From: Luteipulveratus mongoliensis
Lineage (GTDB): Bacteria; Actinomycetota; Actinomycetes; Actinomycetales; Dermatophilaceae
Assembly (NCBI RefSeq): GCF_001190945.1
Contig: NZ_CP011112.1
Coordinates: forward strand, 124,001 to 188,000
Length of the DNA stretch: 64,000 nucleotides
Reading direction: 5' to 3'
The notes under the pieces are model-generated. The model did no database searches. It was not told the origin of the DNA and saw only the letters and a program-made list of their open reading frames with translations. Below are positions 25,637 to 33,890 of this stretch, piece after piece. Each line of letters begins with the position of its first letter. The first letter of the stretch is position 1. The translations under genes and the position numbers were made by a program.

Positions 25637-25793
25637 CGTTCACTCCTTCGTCGCCGGTTCTTGTCCGTGCCAGCCTGGCCCGCCCGACTGGTCCGCACAC
25701 CAACCACGAGGCTCGTGTCGCGAATCGGAAGTCGTTGGACGACGCGACTTTGGTCTGACTCCGCGGCCGACGTTCCCGGAGCAGGATGGGCGC

Positions 25794-26237
25794 ATGTCGC
25801 AGATACGAGCTTTTGATCACGTCGGGATCACCGTTGCGGACCTCGATGGGGTGACAGCGTTCTTCGTGGAGCTGGGCCTGGAGGTCGTCGGATCGCGGAT
25901 GTTCGTGGAGGGCGAGTTCCTCGACACGGTCATCGGCATCCCCAACTCCCGCACCGAGATCGTCATGCTCCAAGCGCCTGGCGGAGGTACGACGCTGGAG
26001 CTGTCGAGCTTCGAGCGTCCCGACCACAAGCCCGGGTCTCCGACCGCGATGGCCAACGAGCTGGGGCTGCGCAACGTGGCCTTCGTGGTCGACGACGTCC
26101 CGGCGGCCGTCAACCGTCTAGCCGCAGACGGCTACGGGCTGGTTGGCGGCATCGGTGAGTACGAGGACGTCTGGCGGATGGCGTACGTCCGCGGCCCGGA
26201 AGGCATCATCGTCTCGTTGGCGCAGCAGATCGGCTGA
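25794..26237 (+). CDS. VOC family protein (methylmalonyl-CoA epimerase/glyoxalase-like)
   Basis: A 147-residue single VOC protein: AFDHVGITVADLDGVTAFFVELGLE carries the first metal His, and MAYVRGPEGIIVSLAQQI the last metal Glu/Asp region. Paired beta-alpha-beta-beta-beta modules form a divalent-metal site used by isomerases, dioxygenases and lyases. The ATG at 25794 starts right at the fold. No operon partner: the next gene is on the opposite strand. Confidence 0.85.
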   Translation: MSQIRAFDHVGITVADLDGVTAFFVELGLEVVGSRMFVEGEFLDTVIGIPNSRTEIVMLQAPGGGTTLELSSFERPDHKPGSPTAMANELGLRNVAFVVDDVPAAVNRLAADGYGLVGGIGEYEDVWRMAYVRGPEGIIVSLAQQIG

Positions 26238-26260
26238 CGGCCGAGCCGCACCTGATCTGA

Positions 26261-26431
26261 TCAGAGGCCGTTGCCGCTCACGGGCGGAATCGACCACTCG
26301 TTGGTGTCGCCGACGAGCCCCTGGATGTCCTTCTTGTCCGCGTCCGCGGCCGTGGGTCGACGCGTCGACAACGCCGCGACGACTCCAACACCGAGGGCTA
26401 TCAAGACGACTAGAGCAATGGCAATCAGCAT
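26261..26431 (-). CDS. Small single-pass membrane protein
   Basis: A 56-residue protein read on the minus strand from ATG 26431 to TGA 26261. Residues 1-21 (MLIAIALVVLIALGVGVVAA) are a transmembrane helix, followed by STRRP and a polar tail ending NEWSIPPVSGNGL. AGGGAGGG lies before the ATG. Nothing is recognised in the tail. It is below usual length cut-offs, but codon use and ribosome binding site support a real gene. It may be co-transcribed with the DUF308 gene 83 bases upstream. Confidence 0.62.
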   Translation of the reverse strand: MLIAIALVVLIALGVGVVAALSTRRPTAADADKKDIQGLVGDTNEWSIPPVSGNGL

Positions 26432-26514
26432 GTCGGTCCCTCCCTGACCAGCGTCCGCGCCGGTTCGGCGAGACGGTCTGCCCAGTAGAGCACGCGTACG
26501 ACGCGCAGCTGTGA

Positions 26515-27084
26515 CTACGGCTTCACGCGGAGCGCAGAGATCAGGAAGAAGATCCCGCCGAGCACGGCGTACCCCGCGAGACTGGTCAGGGCCGGGTCAT
26601 CCTGCGAGGCCATCGCGATGAACGACGCCCCAGCGACCGTGGAGATGCCGCCGCTGAAGATCATCGCCCACTGCCCACCGAGCCGACGTCGCCGAAGACC
26701 GAGCACGAGCTGAACCACTCCGGCCAGCACCGCCCAGGCGCCCCACACCCTTAGGACGGCGGGCACGCCTGATGCCGCTGCGAGCGCGAGTCCGAGCGCG
26801 GCGACAGCACTGATCACGATGTTCAGCCGGAGCTCCCGAGCTCGCGACGCTCGGGCATCGATGACCGCGCTCGCGACGTCGACCAACGGGTAGAGGACGA
26901 GCAGTACGCCTGCCACGAGTCCCAGGTCGGACCCGGTCAGCGCCAGCAGCGCGGCCCAGACCACGGCGAATCCGAAGCGGGCGAGGTAGAGGCGGCGAAG
27001 CGTGGCGGCTGTCGCCGAAGTCGACTCCGTGGCCGGCTGTTCGAGCACCGGGTCGGACGTCGTGTGGTCAGTCGTGGGAGACAT
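26515..27084 (-). CDS. DUF308/HdeD-like membrane protein
   Basis: A 189-residue protein with about six hydrophobic segments after a polar 30-residue N-terminus. Strand-paired segments such as LGLVAGVLLVLYPLVDVASAV and WAVLAGVVQLVLGLRRRRLG match the duplicated DUF308 membrane repeat of HdeD. Function in actinobacteria is unknown. It is divergent from a TetR gene across two GAACG...CGTTC-type operators and is likely repressed by it. Confidence 0.85.
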   Translation of the reverse strand: MSPTTDHTTSDPVLEQPATESTSATAATLRRLYLARFGFAVVWAALLALTGSDLGLVAGVLLVLYPLVDVASAVIDARASRARELRLNIVISAVAALGLALAAASGVPAVLRVWGAWAVLAGVVQLVLGLRRRRLGGQWAMIFSGGISTVAGASFIAMASQDDPALTSLAGYAVLGGIFFLISALRVKP

Positions 27085-27107
27085 GGCGGCCCTTCCAGCA
27101 AGGTAGA

Positions 27108-27175
27108 GAGAACGGTCGTTCTCCCACCAAGGACCGTGCCACGCCCGGCGACCACTGTCAAGACCGATCGTTCTT
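27108..27175. promoter_or_regulatory. Two TetR-type operators between DUF308 and TetR genes
   Basis: Site 1 (27108-27123) is GAGAACG, GT, CGTTCTC, a perfect inverted repeat. Site 2 (27160-27175) is AAGACCGATCGTTCTT, a less symmetric version of the same core. Centres are 52 bases apart, about five helical turns. One is near the DUF308 ATG (27084) and the other near the TetR ATG (27193). Confidence 0.7.
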
Positions 27176-27192
27176 TCCGCTAGCCTGCCCGC

Positions 27193-27798
27193 ATGGCTGC
27201 CACGACGTCATCAGGACGCCCTTCCGAGGCCCGCGAGCGCCTGCTCGCCACCACGACGGGGCTCTTCTACGCCCAGGGCATCCACTCCGTCGGCGTCGAG
27301 CGGATCGTCGCCGAGGCCAAGGTGACGCGGGCGACCTTCTACCGGCACTTCGCGAGCAAGGAAGATCTCGTGGTCGCCTATCTCCAGGGCATCCACGAGC
27401 ACGTCCGCGCCAACTATGAGCACTCCGTGGCCAGCGGCAAGCCCGCGCCCGACGTCATTCGGGACATCGGCCAGCAGATCGTCGAGGAGATCAGGACGCC
27501 CGGGTTTCGTGGCTGCGCGTTCCTCAACGCGGCGGCCGAATATCCCGATCCGGACCATTCAGTGCACCAGGTGATCCTCAGCCATCGGCGCTGGTTCCTG
27601 GACCTGATCACCGACCTGTTCGCCCAGAACCGCGACGTACGACCCGTCGGGCTCGCGCTGCACTTCGTCATGCTGCGCGACGGTGTGATGGCGGCCGGCT
27701 ACCTCGGCGACCCGGTCGAGGCCGCCGACACGTTCTCACGTGGAGTCGACGGCATGCTCAGGTACAACCTGCTCGAGATCCCACCCGCCAAGAGCTAG
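27193..27798 (+). CDS. TetR family transcriptional regulator
   Basis: The 201-residue protein has an N-terminal HTH (ARERLLATTTGLFYAQGIHSVGVERIVAEAKVTRATFYRHF) and the C-terminal GFRGCAFLNAAAEYPDPDHSVHQVI of the actinobacterial TetR group that regulates a divergent membrane protein. It probably represses the DUF308 gene and itself through the sites at 27108-27175. Ligand unknown. Confidence 0.9.
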   Translation: MAATTSSGRPSEARERLLATTTGLFYAQGIHSVGVERIVAEAKVTRATFYRHFASKEDLVVAYLQGIHEHVRANYEHSVASGKPAPDVIRDIGQQIVEEIRTPGFRGCAFLNAAAEYPDPDHSVHQVILSHRRWFLDLITDLFAQNRDVRPVGLALHFVMLRDGVMAAGYLGDPVEAADTFSRGVDGMLRYNLLEIPPAKS

Positions 27799-27813
27799 CG
27801 GCGAGCCCCGTTT

Positions 27814-28122
27814 CTACTCGGCATCGGGGCGGACGGGCGTTGCCGCCGTGGGACCGACGACGGTCGTCCACGGCTCGACGCGCCAGCTCTGCACGACTCC
27901 CTTGAGGACGTACGGGTCGGCCTCGGCGAAGGCCTCCACGGCCGCGGCGTCCGGCACATCAAAGACGAGCAGCCCTTCGGCCGGCGGATCGCCCACGGCG
28001 CCGCCGAGCACGAGCTCGCCACGGTCGGCGGCCGCCCAGGCGTAGCGCAGGTGAATGGGCCGCACCGCCTCGCGCTTCTCGAGGTAGTCGCTCGCGTAGG
28101 TGTAGGTCAGCGTGAAGTGCAT
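27814..28122 (-). CDS. YciI family protein
   Basis: A 102-residue ferredoxin-like alpha+beta protein: MHFTLTYTYASDYLEKREAV, RYAWAAADRGELVLGGAVGDP and VEAFAEADPYVLKGVVQSWRVEPW are the YciI blocks. His in RPIHLRY and Asp in EADPYV correspond to the conserved pair proposed as catalytic in YciI. Function in actinobacteria is unknown. It is convergent with TetR by 15 bases. Confidence 0.85.
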   Translation of the reverse strand: MHFTLTYTYASDYLEKREAVRPIHLRYAWAAADRGELVLGGAVGDPPAEGLLVFDVPDAAAVEAFAEADPYVLKGVVQSWRVEPWTTVVGPTAATPVRPDAE

Positions 28123-28232
28123 CCGTCCTCCAATGTCCGGCGCCCGAGACCTCGAGACTCTCGACCCGTCCAGTATCGCGACGCTCGCACGTAGCGTGTT
28201 CCGTGAGCATCCGGCTGGCTGGAGGATTGACG

Positions 28233-29084
28233 ATGCATTCGTTCCGTACGCCTGACGGCGTCACGCTCGGGGTCGAGCACTTCGGTGACGAGGCGGCCCC
28301 TCTCGTACTGCTCGCGGGCAGCACCACCATGTTGTCCTGGCCCGACCCGCTCTGCGAGGCGCTCGCCCACGGCGGTCGGCACGTCGTGCGCTACGACCTG
28401 CGCGACTCCGGGACGTCGACGACCATCGACCCCGAGGCACCGGCGTACACACTGCGCGACCTTGCCGCGGACGCAGCGACACTCGCCCGCGGACTGGACG
28501 ACCGGCCCGCGCACCTGGCAGGCATCGGCGTCAGCGGGATGGTGGCTCAGGTCGCCGCGCTCGACCACCCCGACGCGTTCTCGGCTCTCACCCTCGTCGG
28601 CACGCGACCGGTCGCGCCGGGCCCGGTCGATGACGACCTGCCCGACCACGACACGGCAGCGATGGGCACGCTGTTCGAGCGCGCGATTCCCGACTGGTCC
28701 GACCGGGCTGCGGTGGCCGAGTACGCCGCCGGTGGCGCTGAGATCCTCGGCAATGACCCGGCCGCGGCGCGCGCGACTGCCGAGCGCATCTTCGACCGTG
28801 CGCCAGGCACGGAGCCGTCGGTCCAGATGGCCAACCAGCTGGGGATGGTCTTCTCCAGGCTGGACTGCACTCCGCGCTGGCGCGAGCGTCTGCCCGAGCT
28901 CGCCATCCCGACCCTTGTCGTACACGGCCGTCGCGACCCGTTCTTCCCGGTCGGGAATGGCGAAGCACTCGCCCGCGAGATCCCCGACGCCCGGCTTCTC
29001 GTACTCGAACAGGCCGGGACCGCGATCCCGGCCTCCGCTGCCGATGACGTGGCCACCGCGATGCTGGCGCTGCAGACGTCTTGA
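28233..29084 (+). CDS. Alpha/beta hydrolase with apparently degenerate catalytic triad
   Basis: A 283-residue alpha/beta-hydrolase-fold protein resembling the aclacinomycin methylesterase/RdmC branch. Ser lies in the elbow GIGVSGMVAQ, and Asp in VHGRRDPFFPVGNGEAL. The usual catalytic His near the C-terminus (normally GHxxP) is replaced: the segment reads EQAGTAIPASAADDV. The enzyme may be inactive or act as a binding protein. ATG 28233 follows GGAGGA; an in-frame GTG at 28203 is less likely. It ends before a long hairpin at 29096-29139. Confidence 0.82.
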   Translation: MHSFRTPDGVTLGVEHFGDEAAPLVLLAGSTTMLSWPDPLCEALAHGGRHVVRYDLRDSGTSTTIDPEAPAYTLRDLAADAATLARGLDDRPAHLAGIGVSGMVAQVAALDHPDAFSALTLVGTRPVAPGPVDDDLPDHDTAAMGTLFERAIPDWSDRAAVAEYAAGGAEILGNDPAAARATAERIFDRAPGTEPSVQMANQLGMVFSRLDCTPRWRERLPELAIPTLVVHGRRDPFFPVGNGEALAREIPDARLLVLEQAGTAIPASAADDVATAMLALQTS

Positions 29085-29095
29085 GCCGTTTGCGA

Positions 29096-29139
29096 AGTCG
29101 TAAGCAGAAGTGCGGCCGAGCGCACTTCTGCTTACGACT
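29096..29139. terminator. Perfect 19-base-arm hairpin, candidate bidirectional terminator
   Basis: Bases 29096-29114 and 29121-29139 are exact reverse complements around the loop GCCGAG. It lies 12 bases after the hydrolase stop and 46 before the end of the convergent reductase gene. There is no poly-T, so it could be a high-GC intrinsic terminator for both strands. Confidence 0.7.
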
Positions 29140-29184
29140 CGCCTGACCGAGCGGAGTTGTCCGGTCCCACAAACGGACACACGG

Positions 29185-29787
29185 TCACCGGATCACGGGG
29201 AAGACGAGGTGGGTGACTCGGTCACCTTGGATGCAGGTGGTCGGGTTGCCCAGCAGGACGCCGTCCGCGTCGAGCACTCCGAAGAATGGACGATTGCCCT
29301 CTCCCATGATCACGGGCACGAGATCGACCGCCACTTCGTCGAGCAGCCCCAGGTTCAGTGCTTGCCGGGCGATGGTGCCTCCGGCGACGGCGACGACGCG
29401 GTCACCTGCGATGGCCTGTGCTTGTGCGACCGCGGACTCCACGCCATCGGTCACGAACGTGAACGGCGCGTCGGGATGCTCCTCCACCCAGGCCGTCGGC
29501 ACGTGGTGGGTCACCACGAAGATGGGAGCGTCCAGGCTGTGGCGACCCTGCCAGCCGTTGGTCACGTCGAACAGCTCACGGCCGCAGACCAGCGCACCGA
29601 GGGAGGTAGTCCAGCGCTTCCAGTGCTCCGCACTCGCCGGGCTCACGTGGACGGTGAAGTCCCCGGCCGGAGCTGGCACGGCGACCTCTCCGTTCTGCAA
29701 CCAGTCGAAGAGGTGACCGATGGAGTTGTCCTGCTTGGCGACGTACCCGTCCAGCGACATGATCGCCTGCGCTTGAACCTTGCCCAT
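29185..29787 (-). CDS. RibD C-terminal/dihydrofolate reductase-like protein
   Basis: A 200-residue reductase-fold protein: MGKVQAQAIMSLDGYVAKQDNS, GALVCGRELFD, RVVAVAGGTIARQALNLGLLDEV and DLVPVIMGEGNRPFF are the DfrA/RibD_C blocks. GGAGGG before ATG 29787 lies inside the end of the upstream gene, so the two reductases are translationally linked (one base between stop and start). NADPH-dependent reduction is likely; no folate role is implied. Confidence 0.87.
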   Translation of the reverse strand: MGKVQAQAIMSLDGYVAKQDNSIGHLFDWLQNGEVAVPAPAGDFTVHVSPASAEHWKRWTTSLGALVCGRELFDVTNGWQGRHSLDAPIFVVTHHVPTAWVEEHPDAPFTFVTDGVESAVAQAQAIAGDRVVAVAGGTIARQALNLGLLDEVAVDLVPVIMGEGNRPFFGVLDADGVLLGNPTTCIQGDRVTHLVFPVIR

Positions 29788-29788
29788 G

Positions 29789-30352
29789 TCAGTTCCCTCC
29801 GTCACGGCGCTGAGGACGGTAGATCTGCACGCTGATCCCGCTGGGATAGGGCGTGGATTCCACGAGGTCGAGGTGCCGCGACGCTGGCAGCTGGTCGAAG
29901 AGGGCCTGACCGCGGCCGAGCACCAGGGGCTGGACGAACAGGCGGTACTCATCGATGAGGTCCTCGGCCGCGAGCGCACCCGCAAACGTCGCACCGCCCC
30001 ACACGATGGCGTCACCACCGGGTTCGGCTTTGATGGCGGCGATCTCGGTCGCGAGGTCGCCACGCGCAACCCTGGTCTCCGCCCACGTGGCGTCAGCATC
30101 GTCGAGGGTCTTCGAGAACACGACCTTCGGGATGTCGTTCATCGGAGCGGCGTACGCGTCGTCCGACGTCGGCCAGTAGGGCGACATCTCCTCGTACGAC
30201 TTACGCCCCATCACATGGGCGCCCGCCTTGCGGATCTGCTCCAGCTTCCACTGCTTCACCTCGGCATCGGCGACCGCCATACCCGGGTGCTCGCGGTCGC
30301 TACTGACGAACCCATCCAGCGACATGGACATGTACAAGACGACCTCACGCAT
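29789..30352 (-). CDS. RibD C-terminal/dihydrofolate reductase-like protein
   Basis: A 187-residue paralog of the neighbouring reductase: MREVVLYMSMSLDGFVSSD, GAHVMGRKSYEEM, AIVWGGATFAGALAAEDLIDEY and FVQPLVLGRGQALFD are family blocks. GGAAG before ATG 30352 is favoured over an earlier in-frame ATG at 30427. As the first gene of a two-gene unit it likely sets expression of both. Tandem RibD_C genes are common in actinobacteria, with unknown substrates. Confidence 0.87.
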   Translation of the reverse strand: MREVVLYMSMSLDGFVSSDREHPGMAVADAEVKQWKLEQIRKAGAHVMGRKSYEEMSPYWPTSDDAYAAPMNDIPKVVFSKTLDDADATWAETRVARGDLATEIAAIKAEPGGDAIVWGGATFAGALAAEDLIDEYRLFVQPLVLGRGQALFDQLPASRHLDLVESTPYPSGISVQIYRPQRRDGGN

Positions 30353-30472
30353 GACGGTCTTCCTTTCGTGGAGAGGACTTCCGAAGCCCTCACGTCCGGG
30401 GCGGCCAATCGGCCGCCTCTCACCCATTCCACGAAGAGGAGCCGCCGAATGCGACAGTCAGGCTCGAGCCCC

Positions 30473-30982
30473 TCAGCCCAAGCGAAGCTCGAAGAACCGC
30501 CAGAGGTGCTGCAGGTCTGCAGGGATCTCCGAACCGTCGTACGCCGACCGCTCCACGAAACCGCGCGACTCGTAGAGCCGGTGGGCGTCGTCCATGAAGC
30601 GGTTGCTGTCCAGCCGGACCGTCTGCGCCTGCAGCTCGTCGCGTGACAGCGCCAACATCCAGTCGAGCATCGCCGAACCGACATGCGCGCCACGGTGCTC
30701 GGGGCGTACGAACATCCGCTTGATCTCGACGGCACCGTCGTTCTGTACGCGCATCGCGGCGACGCCGGCGGGCGCGCCGTCGACCTCGGCGAGCGCGATG
30801 AGGCCGGACGGTCTGCGGTACGCGTCGAGCGCAGCAGCCGTGTGCTGCGCATCTCCCGTCATCGCGAAGCCGTAGGTGCGCTCGAACGTGGCGAGCGCCC
30901 ACGTCATGTACTCGGTCATCAGCTCGAGCACGACGCCGTCGTCAAGGGCGGATGCTTCTCGGACTCGGGACCGGTTCAACAC
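30473..30982 (-). CDS. GNAT family N-acetyltransferase
   Basis: A 169-residue GNAT with motif A KRMFVRPEHRGAHVGSAMLDWML and motif B MDDAHRLYESRGFVE. The ATG closest upstream would overlap the divergent gene start, so a GTG at 30982 (followed by LNRSRVREAS, the usual GNAT beta1) is the best guess; TTG 30979 is possible. No clear ribosome binding site is seen. Divergent from the HhH protein at 31047. Start uncertain, family sure. Confidence 0.8.
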   Translation of the reverse strand: MLNRSRVREASALDDGVVLELMTEYMTWALATFERTYGFAMTGDAQHTAAALDAYRRPSGLIALAEVDGAPAGVAAMRVQNDGAVEIKRMFVRPEHRGAHVGSAMLDWMLALSRDELQAQTVRLDSNRFMDDAHRLYESRGFVERSAYDGSEIPADLQHLWRFFELRLG

Positions 30983-31046
30983 CGACTGATCGTTGCACCC
31001 GCTCGATCGCCCAGCCCGCGCGCCTTCGCACTGCCAGAGTGATCGC

Positions 31047-31841
31047 ATGATGATTCGCGTGGCCGAGCTGGCCGCCATCAAGAGCGGCGACATCGATGTC
31101 GCCTTCCGTCGGTGGACGTCGCCTCGCGTCGTGGTTGGTACGCGGATGCGCACCGTTGTCGGACTGGTCGAGGTGACGTCGGTGGACGAGGTCGCGGAGT
31201 CGGAGCTGACCGAGGACGACGGCCGGCGCGCGGGCGCGGAGTCTTTGTCGTCGCTGCTCGCGGGCCTTGCTGCTCGCCCGGACGACCCGATCTGGCGGGT
31301 CGGTCTGACGTACGCCGGCCCGGACCCGCGCGAGGCGCTGCGCTCGACCGTGCCCGACGCGGCAGGCATCGCCGAGATCGAGGAGCGGTTGGCCCGCCTC
31401 GACCGCGCGTCGTCGTACGGCGCCTGGACGCGCGAGACCCTCGACCTGGTCGACGCGCACCCCGAACGCCGAGCGCCCGAACTCGCCGCGCTGGTCGGCC
31501 GAGAGACCGCCGACTTCAAGAAGGACGTCCGCAAGCTCAAGGAGCTCGGCCTGACCGAGTCGCTCGACATCGGCTACCGGCTCTCACCGCGTGGGGAAGC
31601 CGTGGTGGACGCCCGCCTGGACCGACCGCGCAAGCGCGCGCCGCGGCCGGACGGCACCCCGCTGCCGAAGATCGGCGCCCCGGCCACCCGTGCGCTGCGC
31701 GACATCGGGGTGCGCTCGCTCGAGGCCGTGACGGCGTACTCCGAGGACGAGCTGCGCGCGATGCACGGCGTCGGCCCGATCGCTGTGACGCGGCTCAAGG
31801 AAGCGCTGGCCGAAGCCGGCCTGAAACTCAAGGCAACGTAG
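31047..31841 (+). CDS. ASCH-like and helix-hairpin-helix protein of unknown function
   Basis: A 264-residue protein in three parts. Residues 1-100 (VAELAAIKSGDIDVAFRRW and TVVGLVEV) look like an ASCH/PUA-type RNA-binding barrel. Residues 110-190 (LVDAHPERRAPELAALVG...KLKELGLTESLDIGYRLSPRG) look like a winged helix. Residues 210-264 (KIGAPATRALRDIGVRSLEAVTAYSEDELRAMHGVGPIAVTRLKEAL) are a helix-hairpin-helix like the RpoA C-terminal domain. The combination suggests a nucleic-acid binding regulator or RNA-binding protein, but the role is unknown. It overlaps the convergent epoxide hydrolase by 14 bases. Confidence 0.75.
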   Translation: MMIRVAELAAIKSGDIDVAFRRWTSPRVVVGTRMRTVVGLVEVTSVDEVAESELTEDDGRRAGAESLSSLLAGLAARPDDPIWRVGLTYAGPDPREALRSTVPDAAGIAEIEERLARLDRASSYGAWTRETLDLVDAHPERRAPELAALVGRETADFKKDVRKLKELGLTESLDIGYRLSPRGEAVVDARLDRPRKRAPRPDGTPLPKIGAPATRALRDIGVRSLEAVTAYSEDELRAMHGVGPIAVTRLKEALAEAGLKLKAT

Positions 31842-33009
31842 ACCCGGCGAGCACCGCCGCGAGGCCTTCTTGCAGGTCTTTGACGAAGTACTCGGGCACT
31901 TCCAGCGACGGGAAGTGTCCACCGCGTTCGGGCTCGTTCCATCGGACGATCTGGCGGTACCGCTCCTGCGCCCACGGGCGCGGGCACTTCTCGATGTCGC
32001 GCGGATACATCGTGATGGCCGCCGGGACGTCGACCCGCAGCTCGGGGTCGAGCGAGTTGTGGCTCTCGTAGTAGATGCGGGCGGCTGATGCGCCCGTCCG
32101 CGTCAGCCAATAGAGGGTGACGTCGTCCAGGATCCGGTCTCTGGAGATCGTCTCGAACGGGCTGTCCTCGGTGTCCGACCACTCGGCGAACTTGTCGAGG
32201 ATCCAGGCGAGCAGCCCGACCGGTGAGTCGACAAGTGAGTAGCCGATGGTCTGTGGCCGAGTCGCCTGCTGCTTCGCGTACGCGCCGCTCGGGCCCTCGT
32301 AGAAGTCACGGGTCTCCTCGGTCCACCTGCGCTCCACTGCCGTCAGCCCGTCCGTGGTCAGGCCGGGCGGTCCCTCCGCGAAAGTGCTGTGGATGCCGAG
32401 GACGTGCGCCGGGTATCGACCGGCGAGCACCGTGGTGATGTTGCCTCCCCAGTCGCCGCCGTGGGCTGCGAACCGGTCGTAGCCGAGCCGCGCCATTAGC
32501 TCCACCCACGCGGCCGCGATCTTCTCGGCGCCCCACCCGGTGGTGGCCGGCTTGTCGCTGAAGCCGAAGCCGGGGAGCGACGGGACCACGACGTGGAACG
32601 CCGGCGCGTCTGCATCCTTCGGATCCGCCAGCTCGTCCACGACATCGACGAACTCAGCCACGCTGCCCGGCCAGCCGTGCGTCAGGATCAGCGGCGTGGC
32701 ATCTGCACGCGCGGATCGGCGGTGCAGGAAGTGGATCCCCAGACCGTCAATGGTCGTACGGAACTGACCGATCCCGTTCAGGCGCTCCTCGAACGCTCGC
32801 CAGTCGTACGTCGTGCGCCAGTAGTCCACGACCTCGACGAGGTCGGCGAGAGGCACGCCCTGCGCCCATCGGCCAGGGCCGGGCGCGGCGCCGCTGACCG
32901 TCTCGGGCTCCGGTAGCCGCGCTGCGGCCAGTCGTGCGCGCAGCTCATCGAGTTCGGCGTCAGGTGCGTGGGCTTCAAAGGCGTGTACGTCGTCGGCTGG
33001 GCTGGACAT
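31828..33009 (-). CDS. Epoxide hydrolase (EHN-domain alpha/beta hydrolase)
   Basis: The 393-residue protein has the N-terminal EHN domain (about 8-115) and an alpha/beta-hydrolase core. The oxyanion motif is HGWPGS (111-116), the nucleophile Asp186 in HGGDWGGN and the general-base His in ERGGHFPSLEVP. This is the microsomal-type epoxide hydrolase family, which adds water to epoxides through an ester intermediate. AGGAGG before ATG 33009 fixes the start. It is divergent from a CGNR-type regulator across a promoter with paired repeats, which suggests regulation by it. Confidence 0.9.
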   Translation of the reverse strand: MSSPADDVHAFEAHAPDAELDELRARLAAARLPEPETVSGAAPGPGRWAQGVPLADLVEVVDYWRTTYDWRAFEERLNGIGQFRTTIDGLGIHFLHRRSARADATPLILTHGWPGSVAEFVDVVDELADPKDADAPAFHVVVPSLPGFGFSDKPATTGWGAEKIAAAWVELMARLGYDRFAAHGGDWGGNITTVLAGRYPAHVLGIHSTFAEGPPGLTTDGLTAVERRWTEETRDFYEGPSGAYAKQQATRPQTIGYSLVDSPVGLLAWILDKFAEWSDTEDSPFETISRDRILDDVTLYWLTRTGASAARIYYESHNSLDPELRVDVPAAITMYPRDIEKCPRPWAQERYRQIVRWNEPERGGHFPSLEVPEYFVKDLQEGLAAVLAGSTLP

Positions 33010-33046
33010 GCGACCTCCTGGCCATCGTTGGGCCGGCTTCTGCGCG

Positions 33047-33106
33047 GAACCGGCTAAGACGGTTCTAACAGGTTTCCGAGCCGTCCCACAACCACCTAAG
33101 GTGGTT
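33047..33106. promoter_or_regulatory. Paired repeats in the epoxide hydrolase/CGNR divergent promoter
   Basis: An inverted repeat GAACCG...CGGTTC spans 33047-33065. A second one, AACCACC, TAA, GGTGGTT, covers 33090-33106 and includes the AAGGTGG that would serve as ribosome binding site for ATG 33109. The two share the direct motif CTAAGRYGGTTC (33054 and 33096, 42 bases apart, four helical turns). They look like two operators of one regulator. Confidence 0.65.
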
Positions 33107-33108
33107 CC

Positions 33109-33681
33109 ATGCCTGTTGAGCTCCCTGACTTCCGCCTCGGCAGCGTGCTGGCGACCAGCTTCACGGCGACGCTGACGGAGCGTCAGGGCGACTCGGTGGA
33201 GCGCATCCCGACGCCGCAGCGACTCATCGACTGGCTGGCCATCTACGGCTTGGCCGTGGACTCCTGCACCGCCGCTCAGCTCAAATGCGCACGCGGGCTC
33301 AGGGAGTCGATCCACGCCGCCGCGACAGCAGCCGCGACCGAGGACACGCTCCCGGCCGCTGCTGTCGAGATCATCAATGACCGCAGCGTGCAGGGTCAGG
33401 CCGCAGCGGTCCTGACACCCGAGGGCGAGTGGCAGTGGCGGCTCGGCTCGTCCAGTGTGGAAGATGCCCTCAGCGTGATCGCCGCCGACGCGATCAGCAT
33501 CATTGCGGGCGAACGAGCCGGGAAGTTGGCCCTATGCGCGTCACCGACCTGCCAGGCCGCGTTCTTCGACACCAGCCAAAGTCGTACGCGCCGATGGTGT
33601 GACATGGGTACGTGCGGGAACCGCGAAAAGAAGGCGCGCTTCAACGCCAACCACGGCAAGAAGGCCCGATCGACGGGGTGA
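33109..33681 (+). CDS. CGNR zinc-finger (ABATE-type) putative stress-induced regulator
   Basis: A 190-residue protein with an N-terminal ABATE domain (RLGSVLATSFTATLTE...RLIDWLAIYGL) and a C-terminal zinc finger ALCASPTCQAAFFD...RRWCDMGTCGNREKKARF, in which four Cys and the CGNR motif are intact. CGNR proteins are predicted DNA-binding regulators in actinobacteria. It is divergent from the epoxide hydrolase gene; operator-like repeats overlap its own translation start, so autorepression at both transcription and ribosome access is plausible. Confidence 0.87.
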   Translation: MPVELPDFRLGSVLATSFTATLTERQGDSVERIPTPQRLIDWLAIYGLAVDSCTAAQLKCARGLRESIHAAATAAATEDTLPAAAVEIINDRSVQGQAAAVLTPEGEWQWRLGSSSVEDALSVIAADAISIIAGERAGKLALCASPTCQAAFFDTSQSRTRRWCDMGTCGNREKKARFNANHGKKARSTG

Positions 33682-33890
33682 TTGACCATGCTGCTGCACG
33701 ACGCGAGCCAATCACGTTGTGTGAGAAGGATATTCGCCCAGGTGCGGCGCGCGTACAGATCAGCATCGGGAAGCGTATGACATGCCCATGAAGCCCTAGA
33801 GAGTTCATCTCTTGTGGACCGGGTCGACTGCGCGGTCTTCTCTACGGCGGCGGGCATCCACCAGTTCGCCACCTGAGGACGAGCAATCAC

